A stretch of 64,000 bases of DNA from Ephemerocybe angulata (GCA_013368325.1 JAACJK010000109.1:1817190-1881189), one strand, 5' to 3'; positions 1-12,438 are shown, numbered from the stretch's first letter. Program-made: numbers and translations. The notes: generated by a model not told the origin, from the letters alone.

Positions 1-1084
1 AGAGCAAGGTATTCGTCCTTGTACCGCTTGAAGTCGGGGAAGACGTCCATGTTGCGCGGTAGACCGAGGGGGTTCATGTTATTCTGCGCTAGCGCGAGGC
101 TATCAGAGCTTTCCTTTAGCTTGGGGTCAAGTCGGCGTGCCGCTTTGAATTCGTCGACCGCCCTTCCGAGATACTCGTCACGGTCACGATCTCCGGGGAT
201 ATACTTCCGAAACCAGTACTCTCCAACCAACTGCCGATACTTCGCCCACTCGGGGGCAAAGGGTTCCAAGGCAAGGGAGGCCCAAAACTGAGCGTAGGTT
301 GGGGGACTCTCCCAATCCATTAGAAGCAAACCTGTAGGACCGTCGGAGCCATCAGTGTCGCCAGGCTGGCCGTCGACGCCATCATCCCCGCCAGAAAAGT
401 CCACCGGAGGTATGGTCGGGGTGGGGCCCGGCAGCCGAACCCATTCGTAGTCGCCAGCACCACCATGGACTCCTCCTTTCCCCCTCCCGCCAGGATTTCC
501 CCCGAGAAGTCCACATTCGGCTTAGTGGTGTACCTCACGCTAGATAGAGTCACTGTGCCTCCCCTTCCTCCCGTCCCTCCATTTCCACCCTGTCCTCCGT
601 TGCCACCATTCGGGATGTTGATGAAGACCAGTTCATCCGATCCCCTAAGGACGACCCTCTCTATACTCCCTTTCCCTCCTACGCCTCCAACTCCTCCAAG
701 ACCTCCGTTACCGCCCTTGACATTAACCTTGATTCCCGTCATGACTTCCGCGACAACTTTGACTGAGCCTCCATCCGTTCCATCTCCCCCTTTCACCCCA
801 GGCTTGCCGTCCGACCCATCCCGCTTCCCTGGAGGTTGAGACCCCCAAGCGCCATTTCCTCCTGGGGGGCCTGGACTTCAGTTTGACCCTCGATTGAAGA
901 GTGTGGCCTCTCCCGAGGTACTGAAAACGTCGGCATAGATCTCGAGCTTCCTTCCCTTAAGATCGTAGTCTTGGATGAGGTTAACCTCCCGAGCGATGAG
1001 CCGGAGGGTGTCGCCAGGCTCGATGTTGAGAGTAGGAAAAACAGAGGTGATTGTGATCACGTCTCGGATGATTGTAAGAGGCAT
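1..1084 (-). pseudogene. Collagen-like glycine-rich gene, left-edge partial, with in-frame TGA
   Basis: Reading starts at ATG 1084 with a non-repetitive N-terminal segment of 68 codons, then runs into glycine-rich triplets (GGNGG, GTGG, PGPPGG). A TGA at 880-878 lies exactly in this frame, and the same frame stays open on both sides down to about 534. Near 533-484 the glycine-rich reading moves to another frame. A 50-nt GT...AG interval there would restore it as an intron, but its donor is weak, so a frameshift is equally possible. The new frame continues to the window edge as a non-repetitive C-terminal part (YAQFWASLALEPF, EFKAARRLDPKLKESSDSLA). The product is probably a scaffold-like collagen-type protein of unknown function. 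The TGA could be a nonsense mutation or, less likely, a read-through site; no GT...AG pair large enough for an intron removes it. No family recognised. Confidence 0.45.
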
Positions 1085-2086
1085 ACTTGATAGTTTGAAG
1101 TGGGGTGTGCAAGGCTGAGTGCGAGAGGGCCTGCTGAACCCGGGAATGGGTGGGTGTACTTAAGTAAAATGTAAATACATCAGCTGAACAGCATATATGG
1201 CGGTCCAAGACTTGAAGCTTGAAGGGCTTACTATCTCTCAGGCCAAGAGAAGACTCTGGCTCGATGTAGGTGGACAGTGATATCATCTGACCAATTGCGT
1301 ACTTTTCTAGGCTTTGGATTGGAGGCACATACAGCTTATCTTGCGTTCTTCTTGTCGCTGTCGCGGCCGGTGTTTCAACTTCAGCGCCCCTGGATTTCGT
1401 ACAAGGTCAGTGACACCTCTTCCCTAACCGTCAAGAACACGAGGACGAGAACTAGTTACACGTACCAAAAGCTCCCTTGAAGCTATCTTGAAGCTATCTT
1501 GAAGTGAGCTTTGTCCACGACGTCACTTAGTCAAAATTTCGAGGGTCGATCGACACCAGGGGCAAGGCTGAATAGTTGAACGCGCAGAGTGAAAAGCGGT
1601 TTTATCGTATATGTTTGTCAATGCCTACGAGTTGTTATAGGGCGTCAAAGCTGTAAAGCAACCCTCCTTCATAGGTTACCTAGAGTTTTCGATCTGGTTG
1701 TTAGCAACGGACCCGGACGTACAGAAAATTGGCATTGCAGCGCACTTTCTACACACCGTACCAGTTCTGCTCCTCTCAACTAGCTGTCCTGTTGAATGAT
1801 GAGATTCGTTCGAACCCCTCCAGACAACGGAACCCCGACCCTATCAATCCTTGCCAAGAGGCGCCGGCTCGCTGACAGAGGACCGTCGCTGTGGCATGGG
1901 TGGCCTATAATTACTATCTGCTCCGCTGGTCCTTACATGGCGCCGCCGGCCTTTCGAATGACGAGGGAGAATATCTTTGTGCCAGTTATCAGAGTGTTCG
2001 GCTCGCATCTGCCGATTGTCAAGTGATTTGACGCCTACCTAGTACCCAGGACGCAGGGAGTAGGAATGGAGCTCGAGGGGAGAAGG

Positions 2087-2112
2087 CAACGGAGACTTCG
2101 AAGTCTCCGTTG
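2087..2112. repeat. Perfect 26-bp palindrome
   Basis: The 13-base arm at 2087-2099 (CAACGGAGACTTC) is exactly the reverse complement of 2100-2112, with no spacer. Function unknown; it could form a cruciform or be a dyad protein site. Confidence 0.85.
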
Positions 2113-5034
2113 GACATCGCCGTTGTCGACGAAGAGGCGGCGCGTCGGAAATTTCCAGCGGCATCCGCGATCAACGAGTCCGACGAAGTCACGTCGACGA
2201 CCACTTCCGCTCTTAACGTCCAAAGAAGTTCAACAATACCCGACTCCCTACCTAACCTGCTGACGCCAACGGTATATCGCTGCACAATGTTCTAACTCTG
2301 CCTCAGTATACGAATCATCATCCACCAGCTAGGAGAGCATACCAATAGCAAGCCCACTCACAGCGGGCGGCGCATATCCATCGTCCCGCTGAATGATTGT
2401 GTACTGGAGCAAAGTCGAGAAGCTCTGGGCTAGTGTGAGGCCATTCGAACGTGGAAGAAGACCAAGAAACTAGTCTATAATTCAGAAATAATCGACTACG
2501 AGGGAGGTGGCCTGGGAAGTTAGGAGGTTAAGTTGGCGCATGCGCAGTGTGGAGGACGGCTGGGAGTCTAGAGTCTTTGGTGAAGTCAGCTATGGTACGC
2601 CAATGGTACAGAATATGTCGTGGATAGACGCACCACTGAAAGAATGACCACCGAGGGTGGTAGCCTCCCTCAACCATGAAAAAACCACCAGGCCCCAAAC
2701 ACACCCGGAGTACGTGTCGGTGTAAAATCCCAATCCTACAGCCCTGTATTGCGAGTCGAAATTTCAGCCCATCGATGCCTTCTCTTCTCGCGAAATCGCT
2801 ACTACCATTTGAGGCGAGGATTGTCCTTCTCGCACTGAGAATTGGGAAAGATGCGGGAAACGAGAGGTCCCAGGCTTCAGCGAGGCTTGTGGTTCGACTC
2901 TCCTCCCTTTCGTGAGGCCTGGTACAGACGGTTCCAAACAATCAGCGGGATCCATTAAAGGTGAGCTGCCTCTGCTCACTTGAGTCAATGAACATCGAAA
3001 CGCGCTAAACGGATCTCTCACCCAAGCTCTCACCCGCAGCGCCGCGGTGCATCCATCCAGGAGTCGCGAGTCGCAACTGGAGCCTGGGTGTGTCGCAAGC
3101 TTGCGACAAGGTCAGGCTGCTGCCGACAGTGTATGATATGTGGATCGTCATGTGCTCGCCCCGCAGCGACGCATCCCATCTACCACCAGACGCGTAGGCG
3201 ACGGCCAAAAGGGATGGCCCCTGGTGGTGGTGAACAATCGAAGGTTTCGACGTATGCTTGGTGGGTCCCATCTCTTGATGGTGCGAAAGGTGAAGAGACA
3301 AGCCTGGAGGGACAACGGAATTGGTGTTTCGTTGCTCAAGTTCCAGTCGGGAGAATATTAGTTTGTTCCACTGATTATCGCAGTACCCCGGGGCCGCCAG
3401 CGGTGCAGAATCGTTCTCCCTCTGGCTGTCAAGTTTCCACTGAACAAGACGTTGGAAAGTTGGGTTCTGAACACTGGAACTTGGCGTAGCGCCCCGCCAA
3501 CAGTGCGGCGACACCTCTGGGGTGGGCCGTGGCGGAACGAGGAAAGGGAGGTACGGGCAGCTGGACGGGAAAGGTGGACATCGAACGCCGCGGTGTTTGG
3601 AGTGGTTGGCTGGAGAGGCGGTAGACGTCGAAATTTCCCGTTTCAGGCGCAGCATTGGGCCTTCGAACTCTTGGCTACCTTGGGTGTCGTTGGGTGGACG
3701 TCGTCCGGGGATGGTCGAGCTGGCGAGCCCATTTCAAGCCTCGGTGCCTACAGGTCGTTGGCCAAGTTGCGACCGACATGATGGGCACTGCAGCGAAGAG
3801 TGATACTGTATGTCCATTTCTCCTGTGGCGGATCTCTAGTCTCCCCGTTGTTGAAGCTTCAGTGCTGTTGGCTATTCTGGAGGTGATGGGATTGAAATTG
3901 GCCGGTTCCCGTTTCCGTCCCCATTCCAGTCGGGAACAGCTCGTCAAGGCGCGGCCACGAGGTCATCTCTACTTCATCGTTGAAGTTGTTCTGCGTTCGA
4001 GAGGTTGTCGAAGGGCTGGTGGATGTGGATGGTGACATGGCGAAAGAAGGACGAACCCACTCCGTTGGCGATCAAAAAGCCCCGGACATGATGCGCCTAC
4101 CGTGGTCGTACTCCCCTAACCTAGTATGCGCCCAGTTGCCGACGGCGCTTCCTTGAACCCAATGCTCTACAGCGCTCACAATCACCCACCCTAGACCTTG
4201 CTTGGAGCCCGGTCTTACGGACGGCAAGTGTTCTAAAAGATTGCTCGCCATCGAACACCGTCTTTGGACACCTCTCCACTTCCCGAACTCCTCCCTCCTG
4301 CCACCGAACTGTCATTAGACAAATGGAAGCCTCCGAGTCTGCACTGGCGAAACAGAGTTTCTGCATCAGTGCCTACTTTCTGGAACTCTGGAGTGATCTT
4401 AATGGCCTATGCTACTGCGTGCCCTCCAACGGCACCATTCTTCATCGACGCACTTGAGTCCAAGGGGTAATTTATCAGAACAAGGCAACCAGGACCCAAG
4501 AACCTCGCCGAGCTTTCAGGGTCGTCGCTATGCATTTTCTGCTCGTGTCGGGAACGATCTAATGCCGCCCAACCAACCCCAAACTCTGGCTTTCTCAAGT
4601 TCACGTTAACTTGATCTAGATCCTCTCGATGAGCAGTCCCCAGACTAATCGGCAAATTGCAATGTATTCTATTGGCTTTCATGTCCGCCTTTTCAAACTG
4701 TCAGGGACTAATGATGTCCACCCAATGTTGGGCCACCTCTGCCCAACTAGGATGCATGGTGACAGTCGATCTGGAATCTCTCCTTCGGCCCCTTGACTCA
4801 TCTTGAACCTAAACTTTCTTTTTGATTCGGGCTCACTGTAGATAACTCGGGAAACAGTCGTCCTTTTTTCGCTCTTCCCTCTCCAGGCTTGCTACCGCGT
4901 GGTGCGGGACATTCCGCAATAGATCTGGGCGCCCCAGATCCTGTGGGACGAAGCCGCCTCGCTGCTCTGCGGTGTGTGGCTCCAGGGATTCAGGGTCTGG
5001 GAGGTTGGAGAGTTTTCTTGCCCCCTTCCCTATT

Positions 5035-5112
5035 CTTCCCTTTTTGCCTGCGCTCTGCGCAGGCTACCTTCTCTCTCTTGAGCCGTCCCTTCTCTCTCTC
5101 CTAATTCTATTC
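5035..5112 (+). promoter_or_regulatory. Pyrimidine-rich promoter tract
   Basis: A dense CT-rich stretch (repeated TTCTCTCTC) lies 75-150 bases before ATG 5189. CT tracts before the transcription start are common in filamentous fungal promoters. This supports the start of the following small gene. Confidence 0.4.
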
Positions 5113-5188
5113 TTTTCGCCGCGACAATCAATCTACATGACCACCTAGACGGACCAAGTCCATCAACTAAATCACCAGGCCGTTCGCG

Positions 5189-5807
5189 ATGCCCCAATCA
5201 GCCAGGACCTCGCGCCCGACGCCTAAGTTAACCTCGAACGTCGCAGAACGCGCCAAGGCTTCTACAGCCGTGTATATCCAACACCACCACCAGAAATGCG
5301 GGGACTGCGCCGTCATAAACGGCACAGCTTTAGAAGCTGTTAGGCTCTTGAGCCTCAAAGTGCGACGTCTGGGGACGGCGTCAACTTTGAGCCACTCTGA
5401 GCACCAGGTTCGGAATTTCATCCCAGAGACGAGTCGTATCGGACTTTATGTCCTCTAGACTGACTTCAATATTCTTTGTGCAGACTTGCCGTTACCCTAT
5501 AGACGATTTGGAGCAAGGAGAGGAGGAGGACACGGGATTTTTCGAAGACGAGTACGACGACAACGCTGTCGTCGTTCGGTATGTAGGCTCGAGGTACATT
5601 CCTGTCCTCGTCCTCAGCCCTCGCTGGCAGCAGCGAGCGAGGCCCAGTCTTGTTATCAAGGTAAAGTACACGCTCGCATCCCATAGCCGCAGTTCTCCCT
5701 GACCGCCGCGTCCGCCGTAGGGCCTTCGCTTCAGCAAATACCTCGCGCGCGAGATCACGTCCACCCTTGGCGCCGTCGCTTTGTTCCTCAAGAGTACCAT
5801 CCAATAA
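5189..5807 (+). CDS. Small hypothetical protein with acidic middle exon
   Basis: The 3' half is well supported. Exon 5484-5660 (59 codons, acidic, with LEQGEEEDTGFFEDEYDD) is followed by intron 5661-5720 (GTAAAG donor, CTGAC branch point, TAG acceptor). Exon 5721-5807 follows in phase and ends in TAA after FLKSTIQ. The 5' half is less clear. ATG 5189 opens an 82-90 codon frame (starts MPQSARTSRPTPKL) behind a CT-rich promoter. The intron joining it to 5484 has candidate donors at 5360, 5409 and 5436; the best-looking one (GTATCG at 5436, 48 nt intron) is out of phase with the downstream exon. A shorter protein starting at ATG 5448, contiguous with the acidic exon, is the alternative. No family recognised. 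It converges on VPS41. Confidence 0.5.
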
Positions 5808-6713
5808 GGAAGACAGATCCTTCTATTGGCCTTGTTCAACATCAAGCCCCCACGACGAAACGACCAACAATGCCGGGCGTTTCGCCCGTCTGCAGTCTGT
5901 ACAAGCCGGAGCCGCCTTATTCTCGCGATCGGCGCACGGCCCTCCACACGACGGACCACAGCCTGACACTCTCGCCCATCTCCACAGCATTTACCGACGG
6001 ATATTTTAACAACTCTTTCTTGGTTATTCCATCCCCTCTCGCCTCTCCCTCCGCTACTCCATACTCGCCGCTAAACGAATCCTAGATATTGTCTCTAATT
6101 GTACATTTAACCCTGCACATATCACTTACCATTCCCTTCGCGCCATGCTCAAGCCATGCCTGTACCATTGCTATGTACATAGCTAGATGTCGCTTAATTG
6201 AACGCTCGTCTTGCGCTCGTCACTGAATCCAACCACATGCATTCATATTCTACATCATCTGCACGGCGCAGTCCACATTTCATTGCGGTTATATCCGCCG
6301 AAAATTCGCGACAATGTAGCCGACATCGACTGCGATGCACGGCGAAGGCCCTCGAGGGTTGCGCTTCTGGGCGATTGCTCCCGCGTGGATCTCTGGTTCT
6401 CTCGGCTAACGCCAGTGATGGCACTGATCAAAGCAAACCTGCCCATTCTGTCTCCTTCACACGTAAATAAACACGTTCAAAGACCCTTCAAGGCACCAGA
6501 GATGTGATATCTACTCCGACGCAACCTTTTGGAGAAACACACACAGACAGATTATCGTTACTAACCCCCTTCAGATTGAGACTCGACCCAAAGCCCGAGA
6601 CCACGGGGTATCCTATACAAATACGGAAGCTACGAATAGAGAAAAGAAAATACTACATGGTCCTAGAATAGGGTAGCCTCCTAAAGGAGAAGATATGGCT
6701 CATACGCCGCCCT
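5808..6713. other. Convergent intergenic region
   Basis: This 0.9 kb lies between the 3' ends of the small acidic gene and VPS41. No coding signal seen; it should hold both 3' UTRs. Confidence 0.5.
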
Positions 6714-9700
6714 TCACCGTGCGCGCCCCAAAAATCCCACCGGCCGTGAAGGGTACGGCGAGGTCCCCTGCTCAGCGCTATAGTCCCCTGCCCCAGCCAC
6801 ATTCGCGTCCTTTGCATGGCACACCGGGCACCCCTGCCTCAGCCTCGGTCGAATCATCGACTCACTAGAGTACAACGTTTAGCCAACTAGCATACAAATT
6901 CAAAAAGAAAAGTGCACTCACAAAGCGATCGTCGAGCTAATCTTCCTCCCAGGTTCCGCACCGTACCCAATGCCGCGCATCATGGGATCAGTGGGGAGGG
7001 GCAAGTGGTTCCCCCCGCTCGCGCAGGACGCGTGCACGACGTGCCGGCAGAGGAAGAGCAGCGTTAACGACGACGCGCCGCATGCGGACGTCTGTTGGTG
7101 CAGCGGTTCCGAACACACAGGGCACTTGCTTGTCGCTGAAACATAGATCAGCACTCATTCATTTACTCACATCCATCACAACCACGGAAATTAAAACACA
7201 GCACTCACCGCTCAACCAGAACCCTCCGCTCTGTCTCCTCCCAAGGCCCTCCACAAGCTGTACACAATCTCCTTCAAGCACATTCTTACACCCTTCCAGC
7301 AGCTCGATCTGCAGCTGAAAGTCCAGTAGAATCTTGACCAACGCGTCCTTCAACCCCGGAATCTCAAGCCCATTCCTAATCCTTCTGATCAGCCGGACAG
7401 GGCTTATCTCGACACCAACATTCTCAAGGAGCCCGCGAATGAAGGCGGGGCGTGTCTCAGAGTAGCGCAGGAGGTCCTCCCAGAGGTCGTCGTCGTTCTG
7501 CGACTTGGCAAACTCGATGGCGCGGTGCACATCACCCAGCCGCTCAATGATGAGCGTCAGCGCGGCTTTGTTGTTACCCATGCGGCCGAGCAGGAATACC
7601 ATTTCGGGGACGAGGTCGCGTTCCTTACACACTTGGAAGGCCTAACGGGCTCAGTCAGTACGACGGCGGGGACAATGCGGATGTGGGGATGTGGCGCACC
7701 TGTTCTAGATTGTAGTAGTTGCTTGCACGCAAAAAGTCGATTAATCGCGACGTTGCGAACTCCGCGTACATCTTGACCTGCAGGTCTGCGAACTCGGACA
7801 CGAGATGCGGGTCCTTCTCTACGAGCGCATCAAGGTACAGGAACAGGTAGTCAGGGCGTTTCTGGAGCTGCTGCACAACTCGATTGATCTACAGCAATGG
7901 CCCATCAGTAGCCGTAACGTTGCGTCAAGTGAAACAGAGCGACGAACTGGGATGGAGTGTATGTTATCCACAAGCAGCTTGATAGCTTCGCTTGAGACCT
8001 GCTTAGAACCTTCCTTCTGCTCCTTCTTGCGTCTCTCCATCAGTTCGTGGTCGAATTCAACGAGGAGCAGCACTTGATCTTGCACATCCGTGAAGAGGTT
8101 GTTATCCCGAATAAGCTCAAAGACGTTCGGTTTCCTTAATCTCAGATAATAAGGAAGGGCTTTGCCAGGTTGTCGGTTTGCCGTGTACCTGAAGCCAGCC
8201 ATCAGTAAAAAATATCACAATTGCCCAAGGTCACTCACAGCTCAGACAAACACTCCATCAAAAGGACGATCTCCTCCTGCCTACTCAACACATTCCCTCC
8301 CTCCTGCCTCTCCACCTTCCCTCCCTTCTCCAACTTCTCAAGCTTCGCCTTTACAGCCACAATAACCGCAGCGACATCATATATCTCCCTCGGCCAGCTC
8401 TTCACCGTCTGCAATAGCATCCCCAGATCCCTTCCAAGGAAGTGCCCCAACACCATCTCGTAGACCACATGGTCCAGCCGCGGTGCATCCGTCGGTACAT
8501 ACGGTATAACCGCCTGTAGCTGCCCGCGACCCGCGAAAGCCCAAAGCTGCTCCTCCCACCGCTGAGCAATGGCCTTCGTCTTCCCTCGCCCACAGACCTT
8601 GGTGAGCAGGGCCGCAGCCTTATCGTACGCCTCCTCGTCAAGGAGATGGTTGAGATACTTCTGCCCAATGGCCTCTACAGTCAAATCATCACCCTCCTCC
8701 GGTTCCAAATCCTCCACCTCCTTCAACGCCTCCTCCCACCTCCCCCGTTCGACCAGCCACCGCACCCGGTCCCGCTTATCCCTTTTGCGCACGATGATCA
8801 GGTCTCGCGGACTCATCACCACGTATAAACGCTCCCCTTCTCCAGGCACGAGCGCCATTGAGTACTCGTTGCAGCCCCACTTCTCGTAATCCCGTACGCG
8901 AAGAACGTCGTTCGCAATGTCTTCCCCCGTAGTCCGGCTTACGATGCGCAATTCGGGGGGTTCTGCTGCGCGCCGTTTGAACGAAACACTGTCGTCGGTT
9001 GGTTGTTCAGCCTCGTCGCCGGCTGTGAGCAGGGATGGTGGTGGGATATAGGTGAGCAGGAGGAATGTCGTCAATGGGGGCGCGCTGGGTATTTGTACAG
9101 AATGTCGTCGGTGGGGTATTGGTGGAACTGGGCGCTTAGAATCCTGTGTCGCGACAGTTCCGTTTGTGTGTGTCGAGTGGGATGACTTTCCATCGTCTTC
9201 ATGGTCTGGAAGGGAAGCCGTTGGTTCGGGAGGTAGTGGATGCGGGACAATACCAGCTACTACACATGCATCCATCTGGAACACAGAAGTGACTTCCAGC
9301 GTATATGGCGGCACCTGTGCAGCCCCATTTGTCGCCGCCCCCGCCCCCGCCCTTGCTCGTAACCTAGCCACCGTCAAGTAATCTGCCCACGCAATGAGCA
9401 ATGTGCTTTCATCCTGCCACATTAGCGTCGGCTTGAACAGCTCTGACCTCGGGCTTCCTGCCGGTCGGTCGATAATGGCCACGACCGCCTTAGTTCCAGC
9501 GTGCCATACTTTGACTCCAGCGTCGCTCGCCCATGCAATGAATCCCCCGCTGCCCGTCGTCCTCCCACCCACCCAGCGTACCTGCCAGATCGGACCTTCT
9601 CCCTGCGCTATTACGGTTTCCCGGTGCCCAAGCCAGCCTTTGTCGTACATGATAAGAGAGCCGGCGAGGCCCCCGGCAACAAAGGCGCGTGTGGAGCGCG

Positions 9701-10366
9701 AGGCGAAGGAGGGTTCCAAGGCGATTGTGCGCATCGGTCGTTTGAGATTCGAGGTATAGAATTCGGGCGTGCTGAGTGAGCGAACGTATATCTGGCCTTG
9801 AAGTGTCCTATTTAGCCTATGAATAGGGAAGCAATTAGGAGCTTGGCGCACCGTCGATGGAGGCTGTCGCAATGAAGTCGCCCGTCTCGTCGAATTCGAT
9901 ATCGACGATGGATGCGAGGTGCGGTTTGTAGGACTTTAATCGCTTTCCGGTGAGGTCTAGGACATGTACGATGCCTGCGTGTGTACCTAGCGCCTACACC
10001 CTGTTAGTTGGCAGAATATGGGAACGGTGAACAACAGACCACAAGCCTGTTCCCGCTGACGGCTATGGCAGAGGCAGAGTCCTTCTTGAGAATTTCAGGT
10101 ATAGAACCTTCTATTCGCGAGTACTTGAGTACAGGCTCATCGTCCTCCTCCTCGTCAGATTCTGAGTCGTCCGAGCTCTCGCCGTCCTCACTATCCTTCT
10201 CCGACCCGTCGTCGTCCCCGCTGCCATCCTCTTCGTTCCCGTCGTCATCCTCACTGTCGTCGACGTGTTCATCCATCCCACCAGGGCTGTCCGTGAACCT
10301 GCCCTTCTCCGCCTCAGTGGGCTCTCGTTCCTCCGCTAGGGGTTCCGCTCCTGTTGGTGAAGTCAT
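6714..10366 (-). CDS. VPS41: Vps41, HOPS vacuolar tethering complex subunit
   Basis: Eight exons: 10366-10040, 9993-9852, 9796-8239, 8188-7948, 7888-7700, 7641-7209, 7135-6922, 6864-6714. All seven introns are GT...AG, 46-73 nt, and all phases agree, giving 1084 residues. Vps41 is the HOPS subunit that tethers endosomes, AP-3 vesicles and autophagosomes to the vacuole with Rab7/Ypt7. Domains: an acidic Asp/Ser-rich N-terminus (about 1-80); a WD40-like beta-propeller (about 95-400, with GTHAGIVHVLDLTGK and SIDGQIYVRSLSTPEFY); a clathrin-heavy-chain-type helical repeat region; and a C-terminal RING-H2 finger. RING ligands visible are C968-x2-C971, CRHVVHASC and C1047-x2-C1050. The second CPVC pair lies in the last exon, which supports that exon. 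It is slightly longer than the roughly 1000-residue yeast protein. It shares a 256-bp divergent promoter with CHS5. Confidence 0.95.
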
Positions 10367-10622
10367 CGAATGGGTAGAATGGGTATCTTATCGCTGCATG
10401 TACAGTCGCAGATTTGTCGGTATACTTCACCTAGCTGCAGCAGGAATGAATCGGAGAGTATGAAGACGACCTCACGGTCGCTGTTCGCGTCGAAGGAATG
10501 GATCGAGCTCGCTGCGCGATGATGGTGATGAGCCTGTGAACCTCTTCCCTATTCGGTCTATCTACCGCGTCGTCACCGTCACAGGCGATGTCCAGCTCTT
10601 CCTCCTCCACAATCCAGCAGCC
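10367..10622. promoter_or_regulatory. Divergent VPS41/CHS5 promoter
   Basis: Only 256 bp separate the two start codons, so the two trafficking genes must share this promoter region. No single core element stands out. A purine/pyrimidine-biased stretch lies just before CHS5. Confidence 0.6.
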
Positions 10623-12438
10623 ATGGCCGCCTCACCAGACAGCTTCACATTCACCGTCGGCAAGCTCGGTATGGCATTCGCATTATACATTCATACGAAT
10701 ACTAAGGAACCATCGCAGACGCCGGCATGGCAATCCTGCTGGGAGACCGCGCACACCTTATCGAGTTTCCCTCAATTTTGCTGCCGCCAGGTGCCTCGAC
10801 GGGCTCGATAGTCAACATCGCAGTGCACCAGAACCATGCTGCCGAACGGAAGCGCGACAACGAATTCTGGGAGCTGCAGAACGAGATTCTGGACATGTAT
10901 GGCCGAGAGGCGCCCAAGAACCCCGATCTCCAGGTACGCCTCTAGTCTGTCCAACGTAGCCATGAAGCGGAGACCATGAGGATAGCCAAGAGAGTGGATA
11001 GCGTGCGAGAGACGGGTGGCATCCGAGCCCGTCCGTCCTCCAAAACCATGCGTGAATTCACTCCGCCGCGCTTCTCGATGCCTCCGCTGGCCCTCCATTA
11101 ACGATCTTTAAATCGTAAACAAGGTTCTAAATATCTTATCCTCGAACTTCAATTTAGGTTCGCAACGTAACCCAAACGTCCGTGACTCTCGAATGGCCGC
11201 CCATCGACCTCGCCACCGCGAAACTGCGCTCGCTCGACATCTACAGGAACAACCAGCGCCTCGCCGCCATCCCCGCACCGCTCACCAACACCTCGACAAA
11301 GGTCTCCGGCCTCGACCTCAGCACAGACTACACCTTCCAGCTCATCCTGCGCACCACGGCCGGCACCTTCCCCTCGAACCTCATCCGCGTGCACACGCAC
11401 TCCATAACCCAGACCTCCGGCATCAGCGTGTGCTTCGGGAACGTGCAGGACGACGTGCTTTTGGATAACGCAAAGGCGGCGCTGGACGCGATGGGCGCGA
11501 AGTGGAGCGAGAAGATCCAGATCGACACGACGCATTTCGTGTGCACGACGCCTGCGGCCACCCCGCTGGGCGCAGCGGCGACGGGGAGCAATGCGGGGGC
11601 GCCCGGGGTCGAGTACCAGCGTGCCTTGCAGCTCAGCATTCCCGTCGTCCAGCCCCACTGGATCCTCGCATGTCACTCTGAAAAACGGTGCGCCTCATCC
11701 TCCTCCAATGTGAACCTAAACCTAACTTGTAATAACAGAATGGTCCCCATCGCGTCTTATTACCTCGGAGCGACGCCCAATACGGGGCCAGCTTCCGCCT
11801 CCGTCTACACTACCCGCCCGCAATCCATGTCGGCCTCGTCCTACGGCAACATCCCGCACTCCGCCCCCGTCGGCGGCGCCGGCATCCGCGCCTCCATGCC
11901 TCCCCCCGCGCGCTCGCCCCCCGGCACAAGCTTCGTCAACAACAGCAGTGGCGCCTACCCGCCCAGCGCGAACCCCGCCTCGCGCGCGCGCTTCGAGAGC
12001 ACGATCGAGGAGGCCGCGGACCCCGAGGCCGAGGAGGTGGGGCTGCACAGCGGCGGAGGCGAGGATGAGGAGCGGACGCCCACGAGCAAGGACGAGAAGA
12101 GGAAGAGTCGTGCGGGGACGATGAATAAGGCGTTCAAGTTCCCGCCGGAGGCTTCGCCCAGGTCGAGTGGGGGATCGCCGCCCCCGCCGGTGCCCAAAGT
12201 CGTTGTTGGGGAGGAGGGCACTAAGGATGGCGCGGGGTCGGATGGGAACTGGAGTAGTGGGTCCGATGCGGAGGAAGGGAAGGCCAAGGCGAAAAAGAAG
12301 GCCGAGGAGGCTAAGAAACCCGCCAAGACGAGCATCGAAGTGCCGCCCCCGCCTCCTGTGGAGAAGGAACGCTCGCCGAGGCACTCTTACAGCGATGATA
12401 GCGACTTGGGAGACGACACCGTCGATATTCCGTTGTAA
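10623..12438 (+). CDS. CHS5: Chs5, exomer complex core subunit
   Basis: Four exons: 10623-10668, 10719-10933, 11158-11687, 11739-12438, giving 496 residues with consistent phases. Chs5 scaffolds exomer at the trans-Golgi and helps export selected cargo, classically chitin synthase III, to the plasma membrane. Order of parts: N-terminal Chs5 dimerisation region (about 5-60, TFTVGKLDAGMAILLGD); fibronectin type III domain (about 88-168, NVTQTSVTLEWPPID); BRCT domain (about 172-264, ISVCFGNVQDD...HWILACHSEKR); then a long disordered Pro/Ser/Glu/Lys-rich tail. The last intron (11688-11738, 51 nt) is a multiple of three and contains no stop, so it can be mistaken for coding sequence. Intron 2 (10934-11157) is 224 nt, far longer than the other introns here. 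Confidence 0.93.

Larger units (their letters stand above)
1085..5188. other. About 4 kb without a supportable gene
   Basis: Open frames here are short or biased in composition and lack consistent splice signals or recognisable family motifs. The longest, 3005-3655 on the minus strand, shows no domain and overlaps equally long frames on the other strand. Short direct repeats occur near 1480-1510, and a perfect palindrome lies at 2087-2112. Confidence 0.5.

Noticed and set aside
465..839. Proline-rich plus-strand open frame
   Set aside because: It is the antisense shadow of the glycine-rich collagen-like frame on the minus strand.
878..880. Selenocysteine reading of the in-frame TGA
   Set aside because: Dikaryotic fungi are generally considered to lack selenoprotein machinery, and no SECIS-like structure was noted.
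2885..2905. B-box-like GGTTCGACTC
   Set aside because: The flanking bases do not form a T stem and no A box lies at a suitable distance.
3005..3655. 216-codon minus-strand open frame
   Set aside because: No domain, no splice context, biased composition, and equally long competing frames on the plus strand.
11688..11738. Reading through the 51-nt interval in CHS5 as coding
   Set aside because: It has a GTGCGC donor, a CTAAC-type branch and a CAG acceptor, and it would split the conserved end of the BRCT domain.
11722..12384. 220-codon minus-strand open frame over CHS5
   Set aside because: Shadow of the GC-rich CHS5 tail. The plus-strand frame has domain and splice support.
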